Shown: positions 12,050 through 23,159 of the stretch, piece by piece
How the letters are laid out: each line of letters starts with the position of its first letter
Position numbering within the stretch: the first letter of the stretch is position 1
NCBI GenBank assembly: GCA_019055375.1
Contig: JAHQIW010000477.1
Span: forward strand, 1 to 64,000
Reading direction: 5' to 3'
DNA from: Parelaphostrongylus tenuis
Lineage: Eukaryota; Nematoda; Chromadorea; Rhabditida; Metastrongylidae
Length of the DNA: 64,000 nt
Position numbers and translations under genes: made by a program
The notes under the pieces: model-generated
The model's input: only the letters and a program-made list of their open reading frames with translations
Database searches by the model: none
Told to the model about the DNA's origin: nothing

Positions 12050-12485
12050 GGGGCACATGCACAGTGGGCTACATGTGCATCGGACTTTCAGCCTCGTCAG
12101 TTGCACGGTGTCTTACGGTATAATCAATTCCGCGGAGAGAAATCCCCTGCTAAAAGGAGTTGACGTCGTACTCTTTCACGCTATGTGAAAAGAGATCACT
12201 GAATGGGCCGTGTGAGTGTGGTCTATAGAAAAGAAGCACTCGAAACACTGAAAACGAAAGGTATGATATTTCACAAATACCAGCCAAGATCAATCGAGTG
12301 TGCATCAATGCCCATTCAGTCATTTTTCACCCAATAGAGCGTGTAAATAGTGCAACGTTAACTCTTCTTAGCAGGGGATGTGTACCCGCGGAACTGACTG
12401 AACTGTAAGGAACCGTATCACTGACGAGGCTGAAAGCCGAAACACGTGTATAGCATCGTATAAGTGCCCATAAGACCACATGCAT
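12050..12485. repeat. Inverted-repeat element carrying hammerhead motifs (HHR family 1)
   Basis: The arms (about 12050-12160 and 12360-12485) are inverted copies. Shared words are 'tttcagcctcgtcagt' in the left arm against 'actgacgaggctgaaa' in the right, and 'cccctgct' against 'agcagggg'. Each arm carries a hammerhead core pointing inward to outward in opposite directions. The spacer has no coding. Architecture matches inverted Penelope terminal repeats. Confidence 0.7.
12415..12458 (+). ncRNA. Hammerhead ribozyme motif, family 1
   Basis: Core CTGACGA at 12421-12427, stem II GGCT/AGCC with loop GAA at 12428-12438, GAAA at 12439-12442, then the self-complementary stem III ACACGTGT. The predicted cleavage residue is A12450. 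Flanking stem I pairing is poor, so this copy may be inactive. Confidence 0.6.
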
Positions 12486-12489
12486 TGCT

Positions 12490-13000
12490 CGGAAATAACT
12501 TACTAAGCATACAGAATCTTTAGCCTGGTCCTATGGAACATTCAAAGAGAATGGTGTCACCTTTCGAATCATTTCTAGAGGTTCTTGAGCATTTTTAAAC
12601 TATTTCTATCTTATGACGTTGAAAATAGAGCGGATGTTCTAAGGAAATACTTGCCTACTCTCTACTTAGTAGTGATAATAAGTAAATACTGATTTCAATA
12701 CGAAGGGTTATTGGTTGACACCATGGGTGCATGCATTGAAAATAAGAATGCTTTGAATATTAATGGCAAGCATCGATGGTTATCCTGCAGAAATAGTAAC
12801 CGTCTTGTGAAAAAACAAAAGAAAAATATTAGTATTGTGAAAGTAGTGATTCAGTAAGCTTATGGTTGAGTGCTCATTGGTCATTCATCTAGAAATATGA
12901 GATGCTGTATGCTGCTAAGTATAATTCATTTCAACCCATAAAATCCTGTCTTTTTCACGTTTGTGTGTTCCTTTCTCTTTATGTGGATTCTCAATCGTTT
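12490..13000. other. No recognisable feature
   Basis: AT-rich; nothing assigned. Confidence 0.4.
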
Positions 13001-13006
13001 TTGCAG

Positions 13007-13053
13007 ACTCCAGCAATGATTACACTCGTCCCAGTAGCATGCCGCGTTTCCTG
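13007..13053 (+). CDS. Candidate 47-bp mini-exon
   Basis: Bounded by a near-consensus acceptor ('gtttttgcag') and donor ('gtgagt'). In the phase left by the candidate exon at 11382 it reads SSNDYTRPSSMPRFL. Two frames are open, so coding is not proven. Confidence 0.35.
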
Positions 13054-13356
13054 GTGAGTCCTCTGCCACAAAGGTCGCAGAGTTAATGTAAACTTTTGTT
13101 TTATTCTAGTAAATCAATTGGTCAGATATGAAAGCCAAATACTAAAAAAGCATAGAAGAATTTGTCATTCTAATCAATCTAATTCGTTTGCCTAATCTAA
13201 CTGTTCAAGCTAACTCGTTTTGCAAAAATGAGAGTCGTGTGAATTAGTGGATTGTTTCACCGATTACTATGCGTGCTGTATTTCGTAGGAGTAATCATCA
13301 TTTCGATAAGCATATTGGTAACACTGTGTATTTTCGCAGACACCATTCTTTATAAA

Positions 13357-13560
13357 CTAACAAATGTTGTGTGCCTCTTCCCAGGTGCTCATTACTGGCT
13401 TGTAAACCTCAAACATTCCCATAAATTCTGTTTCCGTAACTTGAATGTTTTGTGCTTCGAAAGACTGTTGAACTTTCGATGCACTCTCGATTCCGTTAAT
13501 TGGAAGTACATAAACATACCCGTGACTGTCACAAGTCGAATAGCCCTTCTTTGTACTCAT
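13357..13560 (-). CDS. Candidate exon, possibly C-type-lectin-like
   Basis: A minus-strand open frame of 67 codons, protein-like in composition, contains YVYVLPINGIESASKV and ends YKPVMSTWEEAHNIC. The last part resembles the W-x-E-A-x-x-x-C segment at the start of C-type lectin domains. It ends at a GTTAGT sequence that could be a donor. I found no following lectin exon downstream on the minus strand, so the assignment is weak. Confidence 0.35.
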   Translation of the reverse strand: MSTKKGYSTCDSHGYVYVLPINGIESASKVQQSFEAQNIQVTETEFMGMFEVYKPVMSTWEEAHNIC

Positions 13561-13609
13561 GAGTTAGTAAATGACTACCAGTGTATGTTCTACTAACTTA
13601 ATCTAGAAT

Positions 13610-14540
13610 CTCCATCCTTAGCTTTAAATTTCAATTACTCTAACCGTAAATTGATCCCTTAATGAGACTAATATCGTAAGTCATATCTAGACTCTCACTT
13701 GGTAATTAGCTCAACTGTTATCCTGTTGTCTACGCTGTTTGTAATTCCTTTATATATCCTATTGCTGGCGTTCTAGTGTTGCTGTAAAATAAATGATAAT
13801 CCAAATACGAGGAGTTCGATACATGAGCGGTTAATAAAAGTCCGGCGTGGCGACAGCAACTCACACGACACAAACTCCCTATTAACTTTCTTTGCTACAG
13901 CATTTTTCTTCCATAGGTTCCCGTTCAGCAACAACGAGTTTAGTCGTTTATAATTGAGAGGAATAATGTAAATGTACCTGATGGAAAGATGATCACCTAA
14001 TACAATAACCTGGAGTGCTCTGGAGACTCATGGTCTCATATGTTGTAGGTTAATTCAGTATAAGCATAAGTGTAAAATTCCTTAAATTAGAAACTGATCA
14101 CATATAAACATTCAAACAGCGAAATTCGCTTTTCGTTGAACGACGTGATGTTGAGAGGCGATGTTATTTGGGCAGACGAACACTGGTATCTCTGGATGAA
14201 AACGAAGATCCTCATAAAAACTCCTGACTGCTGCTTTTGCAGACTTGGATGTGAATGCTGCGATCGTGTGTAATTCGAATGCCTCAGTGCGTCTTGAAAG
14301 TGTTCCTCGTAGTCACTAAAGCATTCACCAAAATTGTTCCTACATTGCTTTACGGATTTTGGAATGAGTGCTCCTCTTCTTGGCAGTCTCCTTTGCTCAA
14401 ACTGATTGGATTTCAGGGTCTCCTATGCATCATTGGTGCTCACCAAGAAAACGGTCATATCATAAGTCGACATCTTAGTGGTTCCGTACGCTTTTTTATT
14501 CACTTCACTGCTTACACACAGAAAACTTAGTTTTGAGTGA
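13610..14540. other. No recognisable gene
   Basis: A 91-codon frame at 14255 has no motif. Otherwise nothing. Confidence 0.4.
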
Positions 14541-14544
14541 TGGC

Positions 14545-14705
14545 AAAACGACCCGTAAGTAAGGCAACGGGCTAGAGCACGAGCTTCCGGATGGAGTGAA
14601 ATGCGGGTTTGAGTTCGTCTGAAGCAAATGTTTTGCAGATCACTCTACATCACTGGGGTATAATGTAACATCATAACAACGCTTAAAGCGGTCAGATAAA
14701 AAGAA
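14545..14705 (+). repeat. SINE family T1 copy
   Basis: A-box region 'ggcaacgggctagagca', B-box region 'cgggtttgagttcg', then the family tail 'gcagatcactctacatcac' and 'agcggtcagataaaaag'. Confidence 0.75.
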
Positions 14706-14774
14706 TTTTAGTCCGATAACATGATAACATGTCCTGAGCCTGCTGTTATGACGTCTAATATGGTCACTTATGCA

Positions 14775-14826
14775 ATGGTAGACAGACGCCTGTTTCGCCC
14801 TTCCAGACTCCTCAGTAGACAGTCTC
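14775..14826 (-). ncRNA. Hammerhead ribozyme motif, family 2
   Basis: Minus strand: CTGAGGA (815-809 of 14xxx), stem II GTCT/GGGC with loop GGAA, GAAA at 14796-14793, and stem III ACAG/CTGT with a GCGT loop. The predicted cleavage residue C17 lies at 14781. Only two base pairs of stem I remain. Confidence 0.6.
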
Positions 14827-15155
14827 CCTCAGTTCAAGTGATCCCTATATAGAGGAATTGACACTGAATAATAGACCACCGCAAGTCAGGTGACAGAATC
14901 CCTCAACATTACAGTGATAGTAGTTGAGCGTTTGCTGCTGGTAGAATTAGTCATCTACTCTTGACCGTTCATATAAACCTCGCTCAAAACAATAATAACC
15001 TAATAACATGACGACATGTTTTGAGCCTGTTGTTATGAGGTCTGATAAGGGCACTCACACAGTTTGTCAGCTGACTTGAGGTAATCTATCATTCGGACGC
15101 CGATTCCTTTATAGAGGGGTATGTCCCCAAAGGATCGGTTGAACCGAGGGAGACT

Positions 15156-15200
15156 GTGATACTGAGGAGTGAAAAAACGAAACAGGCGCCTGTTTAGCGC
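15156..15200 (+). ncRNA. Hammerhead ribozyme motif, family 2, inverted copy
   Basis: CTGAGGA 15162-15168, GAAA 15179-15182, stem III ACAG/CTGT with loop GCGC, residue 17 = T15194. Stem I pairs GTGATA (15156-15161) with TAGCGC (15195-15200) in five of six positions, one a wobble. Stem II is degraded (two pairs around an A tract). Confidence 0.6.
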
Positions 15201-15359
15201 TGTACAAGTGCAAATTATCGGACCTTATAACAACATGTTGTCGTGTTACCAGATTAGTATTGTTTCGAGCGGCGTGCATATAAACGGGCGAGAATAGAGT
15301 GAAATGAATTCCATCTAACCATTTTGGAATCACGTGTACCACTCATGGTGCATGCATCT

Positions 15360-16240
15360 TTTCATGGCTTTCTAGTCAAGCACGGATTTCTCATCAGCCT
15401 TTGAGCAGTCGTGCGATAGCTGGAAAAATTGCGGTTCTGACATTATGCTTGATTTTTTGGAAACGCTTTTCTATTGAGCTGTACTAGCGAAGAGAAAAAT
15501 ACGCTTTTTGGAGTGTTTAGTGCATTTTCCGCTCCTGGATGCCAGGTTCTTTCACCAGACAAAGCTTCTTCACTACATATCTATTCCGTATTCGATTAAT
15601 GAAAAACTGCAGATCTAATACTATGCTTGATTTTCAGAAGCGATTTTCATTAAGCTGCTGCATCGAAGAGAAAATTACGTTATTTCTTCAGAGCGTGTAG
15701 TGTGTCTTGCACGCGCGTTTGATTGGCTTTCTCAGCAAACAAAATTCTTTCACTAGATTTTAGTGATAATGCGAAAGCTTAAAAACGTTATTTCTATGTG
15801 GAAACTCAATTTTTGAGTAAAGTTTTATTGTGCTGTAGTAACGACGAAAGGAAACTACGTTTCGCTTTTGGGACCAAGTATGCCAACAGTGGTACACAAG
15901 CTTTTTGTGGTTTCCTTGTCGGTTATAAATCTTCACTGAGATCTTAAGTAATCATGGGATAGCTGAAAAATTTTCAATCCAAATGCTAGACTTTTTTTGG
16001 GAGAACTTTTCTGGAGAGCTCCTGCAACGAAGAAAAAATTACTATTCTCCTGCGGAGTGTATAGTGTATTTTGCACTCTTGTATGCATGGCATTATCGCC
16101 GAGCAGAGGTTTTTACTAGAGCTTCAATAAATTTAGACTGCTTGGAAAATAGTAGTTCTAATACCAAACTTCTCTCCTATATAGAGCATTCTAAAGCGCT
16201 GCATCAACAGCAAAAAGAAAAATACGTAACCGAGGCGGTG
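15360..16240 (+). repeat. Degenerate tandem repeat, about five units of 180 bp
   Basis: The anchor 'gaagagaaaa(a/t)tacg' or a close variant recurs at about 15488, 15664, 15843, 16027 and 16210, giving spacings of 176, 180, 184 and 183 bp. Each unit also contains 'gcttgatttt', 'agctgctgca' and 'gtgtagtgt' variants and begins near 'ggctttct'. The 106-codon open frame at 15983 is inside the repeat and is not credible as a gene. Confidence 0.75.
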
Positions 16241-16244
16241 CTAC

Positions 16245-16945
16245 TATTCCATTTACTCCCATCAATACGGTATTATCGAAATGCTTCAGTTCTGTCTATT
16301 TAGGTAGGTGATGTCCACATGATGAAGAAATTACATTCGTAATCAAAATGGAGGAAGGGGCGACTTAAAGAGCTTACAAAGGCATCTAAAATGTACTGAA
16401 TAAATGAAAGAGCGCGAAACTCCGTGCCCGAATTTGAAACCCACCATTTTCCCGGTCTCAGCACAAACTTCAAAAACCTGACCATTACGTGAGCAGATTT
16501 CATTGACCATCGATAATTATTGAAATAGCAGATGAAAGCTCGATATTGGAAGAATTTCATTTCCTTAAGTAAGACATCCTCAGTTTCTAACCTTTTCTAA
16601 TAGTCGAAAGCCATGGGTGTCGTTTTACACGCCATGTTATCGAGATAAGTGAGCAAGGCATGTATCCCTTCTACGACAAGCGATGGACGAGAGTCGCTAC
16701 CGACTGAATTCTCCGCGATATCAGGCTCTCCACGGGAAAGCCACCAGTTCAAGAGTTCAGTTTCTTCACAAAAGAGGATAGATACGTTGATTAGCGAGTT
16801 CCCAAGACCGACAATCAATTAACCGCGGCATAGTAGGATTAGATTAATAGTATTTCTGTTCAACAGTACCGAGGATTGAATACACTATCCATTGAATACT
16901 AGTGATACAATCAATGAAGTGAATTAATGCAGCATGAATATTACA
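16245..16945. other. No recognisable gene
   Basis: Two minus frames of 73-86 codons lack motifs and splice context. Confidence 0.4.
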
Positions 16946-17309
16946 ACAGTCGTGGTGGCTTACGTTTCGGCAAGGTTCGCAATTTTTAGAGCCTGAAAGA
17001 TCAAATTGATTCGCAGATCAATCAGTTAAAAAACGAATTTTTGGATTGCATAGTAAAACTTTATTACAAAACACACTCACCGCTTAGATGTTTTAGGTCT
17101 TTCAACTGTTCATTGAAGACCTGCGTTTCAGATTCAGTGCTTAAGTGAGACTGTGCCCGGCTCGGACCGGAAATATTGGCCTGAGCTATGGCGTGAGCAC
17201 GCGTTATTATGAGGCACTCCTTTTTTCGGTTCATATTTGGGCCTTCACTATGTATCCAGAATGCTTCCAAAATTTACGCGCGGATGTTTTTGGTTTTTGT
17301 GGAAGCACC

Positions 17310-18060
17310 ATCAATCTAGCGTCAAAATCTGCTGCTTTATGGATGGACGTGGACGGGCCAACGCATAGAATAAAGCGGTTTTTGAACTTGATACTTATCC
17401 AACTACTATAACACATTCCAGCCCATCTCACCAATACCGCAAAGTTCTTAGATCGTCTATGTAACGCGTCTTCCAACGGCGCGTACGTAATGGAATCTTT
17501 CGACGTGACCGCTCTTTATACAAACGTTTCAAATGAGTCTGTAATGCAAGCCATATGCGAGCTTCTGACGGAGCACGAAAGAACCACGAACATGTAAGGC
17601 GTCTCCATTCGGCAGGTTATGGCTCTCTTCAAAGAGTGTCTAAACTGTTCATTTTTTAGATGGTAGAATTAATTTGCTCAAATCAGAGAGCTGGCAATGG
17701 AACAACGACTAGCTCCGACCTTTGTTATCGGTTTTACGTCTAAAGTGGACGCCCCAATAATCTATCTCCTGCCGTTACTCTACTGTAGGTATGTAGATGA
17801 TTGCTTTATGGTCTGCTCGACAAGAAAAATGAACAAATGTTTGAGTTGTTGAATAGTCAGTCAGAGTACATACAGTTCACCCGTGAAAAAACCTATGTCA
17901 AACTGGCTGCCATTTTTAAACGTTCAGGTTAACCCATCTAAGAACTCCCACAAAACAAAATGGTACCGCAAGCCGAGCAACAAAAACATCCTGATCCATT
18001 ACCTATCTTCTCATCCGTCGCACACAAAATGCGCACTTATGAAAAACATGTTTCGAGCTG
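17310..18060 (+). pseudogene. Penelope-like reverse transcriptase, broken
   Basis: Fragments in order: AHLTNTAKFLDRL near 17425, motif A SFDVTALYTNV at about 17496-17528 with the catalytic Asp, RELAMEQRLAPTF near 17690 (motif B region), and the catalytic RYVDDCF with YVDD at 17790-17801. The thumb-like region follows (WLPFLNVQV, WYRKPSNKNILIHYLSSHPS). Stops and shifts fall at 17596 (TAA), near 17665 and near 17890. The order and motifs are those of Penelope RTs, not LINE or LTR RTs. Confidence 0.85.
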
Positions 18061-18324
18061 CTGATATTGTGTGCCCAGGAAGAGAACATAAGGTAGAGTC
18101 ACTAAGCCCGGCGCGAAAAGTAGCCAGCTCTAATGATTACAACATGGTAGGGCTGATCAGGTTAGGATTAGAGGAAATTCGGCAACCCCAAACGGAAGGC
18201 CTGGCGAAAAAAAGTCTCATTCATTCTGCCCTTTATCTCTAACGAAGTAAGTGAAGCAAATAAACGCTGCTTAGAAAGAGCGGGTTTGGATATCGGTAGC
18301 AGTAGTCGAGATACCACCGAATAC

Positions 18325-18760
18325 ACTAAAACGCCAATTAGTCCGCAACCGACTGTATGACCGCCTCTGCGAAACGACAGACTGCAAAGTTTGCCCAAAC
18401 GGCAGAGGCGGCGATTGCATAAGATCTAGTACAATATACCTATTCTCTTGCGAGGCATGCGGGGATGAATATATTGACGAAACGGGTAGACCACTCTGCA
18501 CCCGTGTAAAAGAGCACCTAGCTGGAAAACGTAATTCCAATCCAAAAACCCCACTAGGCACGCATAAGGAGCAGAAGCACAAAGGGGCAAATTTTGACGT
18601 TAAATTTGCTGTCCTTGCATCGGAACTAAAACATCTGCGCATAAGACTTTGTAAGCCTTTTGCAAAGATAGTAAAGGCCCAAAAATGAACCGCAAAGAAT
18701 AGTGCCCTCATAATAACGTGTGACCTCGCACCATACCTCAGGCTTATATTCCCAGCCTGA
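18325..18760 (+). pseudogene. GIY-YIG endonuclease domain of the Penelope-like element
   Basis: It begins with a Cys-rich linker (LCETTDCKVCP), then YLFSCEACGDEYIDETGRPL and RVKEHLAG, which match the GIY-YIG core with its Arg and Glu. The usual YIGETGR is YIDETGR here. The segment is open for about 100 codons before decaying at the C-terminus (AQK then TGA at 18685). In intact relatives this domain nicks target DNA for integration. Confidence 0.85.
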
Positions 18761-19029
18761 GCAAGCACACCTCACTTGCGCACTGACTCTAAATGGCTGG
18801 TCTTCAATAAATAAAATGAAAGACCTAAAACATCTAAGCGGGTAAGTGTGTTTTTGTAATGCAGTTTTTACTATGCGATCTAAACAAAAAATCAGAAAAG
18901 TCGTTTCTTACGTTTTCTGCTGAGGTTGAGAGGCTTTTGACTGAATGATTTGCCAACCAATTTGACCTTTCCAGGCTCTGAAATGGCCAACCTTGCCGAA
19001 ACGTAAGCCATCACGATTTCTGTAGTATT

Positions 19030-21190
19030 TGTGCTGTATTTATGCTTCCCTGTATTGTACCGCATTACTAGTATACGATAAATACTATATTTAACACCTC
19101 GGGACTGCTGAACAGAAGTAGTACTGATATATTTTTACTATGTCGAGATTAACTGAGAGTCGGTCTCGGAATTGCTTCAAGCAGTAAAAATACTAGAAAT
19201 TTCGAGGATAAGGTCGAATAGTGAGAAGACACAAAGCCGTAATGGAGAGATTTTGAAAGACTATCTATTACCTATGGACAAGAATCTTAAAAGTGAACAC
19301 GTATAATATAGAAAGTGTATTGGATTCTTTTCAAAGCTGTCAAAAACGAAAAAGTTCAATGCCACCTGTATACTTATTTGTCAAATGAGTTCACAATACA
19401 ACCATACTCAAACTGTTTATAGAGCATAGAGAGGGAAAAGATATTCATCGCTCGCCGGTTCAGCAAATAATTACTCTTTCGGAAAGTGTTTTACCTAGTC
19501 AGCATTCGAGGGTCGAGGGTGTGTGCTACATGGACTGAGGGGTTGGCCATAGGTCAGCGTTTAACCCCAGGCCTTCAACCACCTTCGTGTCTACGGTGGA
19601 TCCAGATTCTCGACCATTAGGTCGTTCTTTGTTGTCAGTGCATCGAAGACTCCTTTTTTATGTGCTTTACTTGAGAAGATATGAAGAAATAAATTGAGTT
19701 ATTCACCATGTGAAACTAACGATCATGGGTTTTTCGAAGGTATCTCTGAGACTACTTTCACGTTCAATGATAGAAATTGTGACAAAATGTTATTAGGATT
19801 TATTGACTCTATATCATTAAACCAAGTAAGGGTTACCTAATGATTCATTTATCCTCCATAAAGTGCAAAATCCTGTGCTGTTTTCTAATTCAACGGTCTC
19901 ATAGGTGTCTTCTAATGTATACAGAGACGTGAGTATTCTCACCGTCAATATTGCTAAGAATACTTACCAAACGCTTCTGCGATTTCTTTCAAATATAGGT
20001 GACTTACGTACTATCTGAGAAGATTTCTCATTTTAGATCTTCAAAAACCATTCCATCTTTGAGACTGTAGAGAATATATGTTGAAAGCGGGACATGACGG
20101 CTGGTGTTCTAATGAAATAGATGGGTGAGAAAATGAGATTGAGAGAGCTTCACTAGTAATGGGCATCATTTGCTACAAATGGTGCATAGATTACAAGGTA
20201 CTATCCGACTATTCACGATCCAAACAATTCCCTACTATGAACGGTTATCTCGGGACAACAAAGCGATAACTCAATATGCACGGACACGCAGTCATCTTAG
20301 ACGGCGATATATGGCGCGGTGGTAGTCTGGATGAAACAGATCAGTCAGCAAGAGGAATCTTTTGGATGTATTGGATGCATATATAACTCAATATAGTCTG
20401 ACGAGAATGTTGAAACCTTTCAAAGGTCTGTTATGGCATTTCGAGTGGTAGACATACTTCTCGGCGTTCTCGCGCACTTCATCAGTACCATATGCCCATT
20501 GGTTCACCCCTAGAACCAGTGGTAACTGCAAAAATTTATCACTTCACGTCGAGTGCAAAAATCACTTCATCGTGCGGTCTTAAATGTTTTTCACATACAG
20601 ACTTTTGTAAGGCTTCAAAAGATTCATCAGACTATCGAAAAAGAAATTTCAAAAACAAGCTTCTTTGGAAGCGGCATGGGCGATCACTACACTTCCAGAT
20701 ATTGAGCTGAGACGAGGTTAACAAGAGTATATTTTTGTACGAATAACGGCCTGACTACCCTGTATTCTTTACGGCCGGGTAGTTCTTGCCATTAGTCGAA
20801 AGGCGATTGTTATCGATATGCTTGTGTTCGTTCCTATATTGCGTCGAATCCAGCATTGTAACAGTGATTAAATGAGTGATGTGCCTCAACGTAGCCCTTG
20901 CATATACTACCGATGTCGACTGCACAGTCTCGTTCATTATAATGAGATCTTAATGTGACTTCAATTTGTGAATATGTGCTTATAATCTTTTTTCATCTAT
21001 TTTTGACAGTGTGAAATACTGCTCAAAGAGCTAACTTCAAAAGCAAAACCTACACGTTGGTTACAAACGACTGTTCAGTTACGGATTTAGTCTTCACAAT
21101 TTTAATGGTCGCTGATTTATCCTAGTGCCAAATAGACAGCAAGCCATAGTAGTTTCTTTTAGCTTTCACATATACCACAAGCTTGGCAAG
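19030..21190. other. No recognisable gene
   Basis: Read on both strands; only short frames without motif (20492, 20755). Confidence 0.4.
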
Positions 21191-21194
21191 AAAG

Positions 21195-21335
21195 TTTTAC
21201 TGCTAACTTTCCGACATCCTCTTCTTCAAAGTCGATGGTCCGAGTCGCTTAACCACAGTTGCCCTACCTCGTATGGTTTTTGTTGTCGCCCGTGTGGCAA
21301 AGACGCCGAAATGTTAGCCAAATAAATTTTATTTA
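21195..21335. repeat. Penelope-type terminal repeat fragment
   Basis: 'gacgccgaaatgttagccaaataaa' is present in pieces near 21300. Its complement-type word 'ttatttggctaacgtttcga' occurs at 63900. A second half-signature, 'ttcttcaaagtc', lies at 21227 and 21715. No coding remains. Confidence 0.5.
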
Positions 21336-21550
21336 GCAATCTCTTGGTATATGTTGAATTTTGAAGAAACTGCTACTGATTAGCAATGCAGAAGCAGAAA
21401 AAAGTCTGTTTATTAAGTCCCAAATCGTTCCTAATCTTATGCATCAAAGAGAGGTTGTGCCATGCATCAACTAGACTTATCAAAATCGGTTTAATTAGTG
21501 GCACTGGATTGCATTTGTCTGGCATTACATATGAGATTTGAGATTACGTA

Positions 21551-21675
21551 ATGTTTGAAATTCCAGAGAAGGTAAGCTCCTTACACTACACTGTAATTTC
21601 AATAGAATAACTATTTCTAGGTGATGAGCGTAGTCTGGCATCGAAAAAGTGTCAACAATAGAGATTGCCAATGAA
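21551..21675 (+). CDS. Possible tiny two-exon frame
   Basis: MFEIPEK ends at a GTAAGC donor. A 50-bp intron ending 'atttctag' joins in phase to a second exon reading VMSVVWHRKSVNNRDCQ and a stop. At 24 residues it is probably a piece of a larger gene or chance, but the intron is a perfect nematode-type short intron. Confidence 0.2.
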
Positions 21676-21679
21676 ACAG

Positions 21680-22995
21680 ATTATTCTATAATGGCTTTTT
21701 GGGCCGCCTAGCCTTCTTCAAAGTCTGGAAGAACTAAAACGAGAAGCGACATGTTTGTTGAACTTTTTCAAATCCGCACCAGAAACAGCTCTGAGCCTAA
21801 ATTCTAGTTGCACATAAAACGGGTTTTTTCTGGCGCCGTTCTGCTCTTCACGATATTCCAATACTTTGACAGACATAACATGTGTAACCTAACTTGGGCG
21901 AAAAACGTGCATGCTAGGTAAAGGTCAATGTGATTCTCGGTATGTAGCCACCCCGTAATGGGGTACTTCTACCCATCGTTCATTTCTGTTCTTTGTAACT
22001 TATCCGAAACACAGAGTCACTTCGTTGCAGAGCTAGTTTGAAGTAGCTAGGTAGTAACGAAAAACAAAAAGTAGGAGCTTTACATCTCTTTCCTCAAGTG
22101 TTCATCCCACAACAAAAGCCAATATAAACAAAAAAATATTGGTATTGATAAAATACTGGACAATTTTCTCAAGAACTTAGTTACAATCACCAGAAAAAAT
22201 TTTCTTCCAACTTCAGAACAGCACAGAAATGTTGGTGGACTGAAGAACTCCAAGCTTTCCAACTGCCAGGGATAAATGTGGGAATTCACAATTATTCTTT
22301 AACAGTCAAACATAAAGATAATGGAGAGCGTCTTCCGTATCTTTTATCGTAATAAGATTTTCAAATTTATCACTTTGAATAGAATAAATGTTTTGGTGTG
22401 GTAACGGCGGTAACTTTGCAACCATCAGTTATCTCAAAACTCAATGCTGATTTATGCTGATGCTGATTATGACCCTCTTTATACATTGTTATCAAAGTAC
22501 ATAAGTTAGTATCCACTGTTGAGTCCGCTTTTCACACACATTCAACTTTCAAGTATACAGCGATTATCTGTGTAGACGAGACAACGAATAGTCTAATTTG
22601 CTTTCTCATCCTAATACCCACCGAGTTGCTAAAGCGACCTCTGCCCACCTTGAGAACAACGTTGTGTTTCTGGATCGGTTGATTTAAGCGCGTCCTAGCA
22701 ACTCATACGTGATCGAGGTGTTCGATGACTTTGTCCCCTATCGACTAACTCCACTATTCGAGCTATCCTTGTACTTCGTATGTAATACAAAAGAGCAACA
22801 AGGAAGTGTGACATATATGGATCTTTCAAAAGAGTGCCCGAAAGAGTGTACAATCTCAGATGATACGAGAAATGTTTTAAACAAATGAGAATTGATGATA
22901 AGGCAGAGATTAGCACGAGTCGCTGTCATTGTCCTTTGTGTAGAACTGAAGTACCGATTTAGCCTCCCATCATTACAGCAGACGTGTTAGTAATC
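21680..22995. other. No recognisable gene
   Basis: Short minus frames at 22080, 22695 and 22738 overlap and lack motifs. Confidence 0.4.
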
Positions 22996-23009
22996 ATTTT
23001 CTCTTCTGT

Positions 23010-23155
23010 GGCCCGCAAAAGGAAGCGTAAAAAGTCTAGAATAAAGTAGGATGTGGGTTCGAGTACCGTCAGACGCGAAAGTTTTGCACATCGCTGTACA
23101 TCACTGGCTAAATTTATAACATCACACCACCGAAAAAGCGATTAAGTAGAGAAAT
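23010..23155 (+). repeat. SINE family T1, 5'-truncated copy
   Basis: It retains the B-box region 'gtgggttcgagtacc', the tail 'aaagttttgcacatcgctg' and 'aaaagcgattaagtagag'. The A-box half is lost. Confidence 0.7.
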
Positions 23156-23159
23156 CAAT

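Larger units (their letters stand above)
14705..15345. mobile_element. Hammerhead-bearing repeat (HHR family 2), direct and inverted units
   Basis: The unit start 'gagcctg...gttatga' recurs at 14736 and 15023, a direct period of 287 bp. The right part (15110-15345) is inverted relative to the left ('acaacatgttgtcgtgtta' against 'taacatgacgacatgtt'). It carries one hammerhead on each strand. There is no coding. Similar units lie at 33840 and 35500. Confidence 0.7.
16950..19025 (+). mobile_element. Penelope-like retroelement with inverted 3'-end copy
   Basis: The outer ends are inverted repeats: 'ggcttacgtttcggcaaggtt' at about 16963 is matched by its complement near 18985-19010. Bases 16950-17290 are an inverted copy of the element's own 3' end, including the C-terminal motif MNRKKECLIITR on the minus strand. 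Bases 17310-18760 on the plus strand hold the RT and GIY-YIG remnants. The terminal repeat retains CTGAAAT...GCCGAAAC, a damaged hammerhead-like core. The element is 5' truncated and has stops in every frame, so it is dead but could be mobilised in parts. Confidence 0.85.

Noticed and set aside
15983..16303. 106-codon open frame
   Set aside because: It lies almost wholly inside the 180-bp tandem repeat and the other units are closed in that frame.
18271..18768. 165-codon minus-strand open frame
   Set aside because: It is the antisense shadow of the Penelope GIY-YIG region, which has recognisable motifs on the plus strand.
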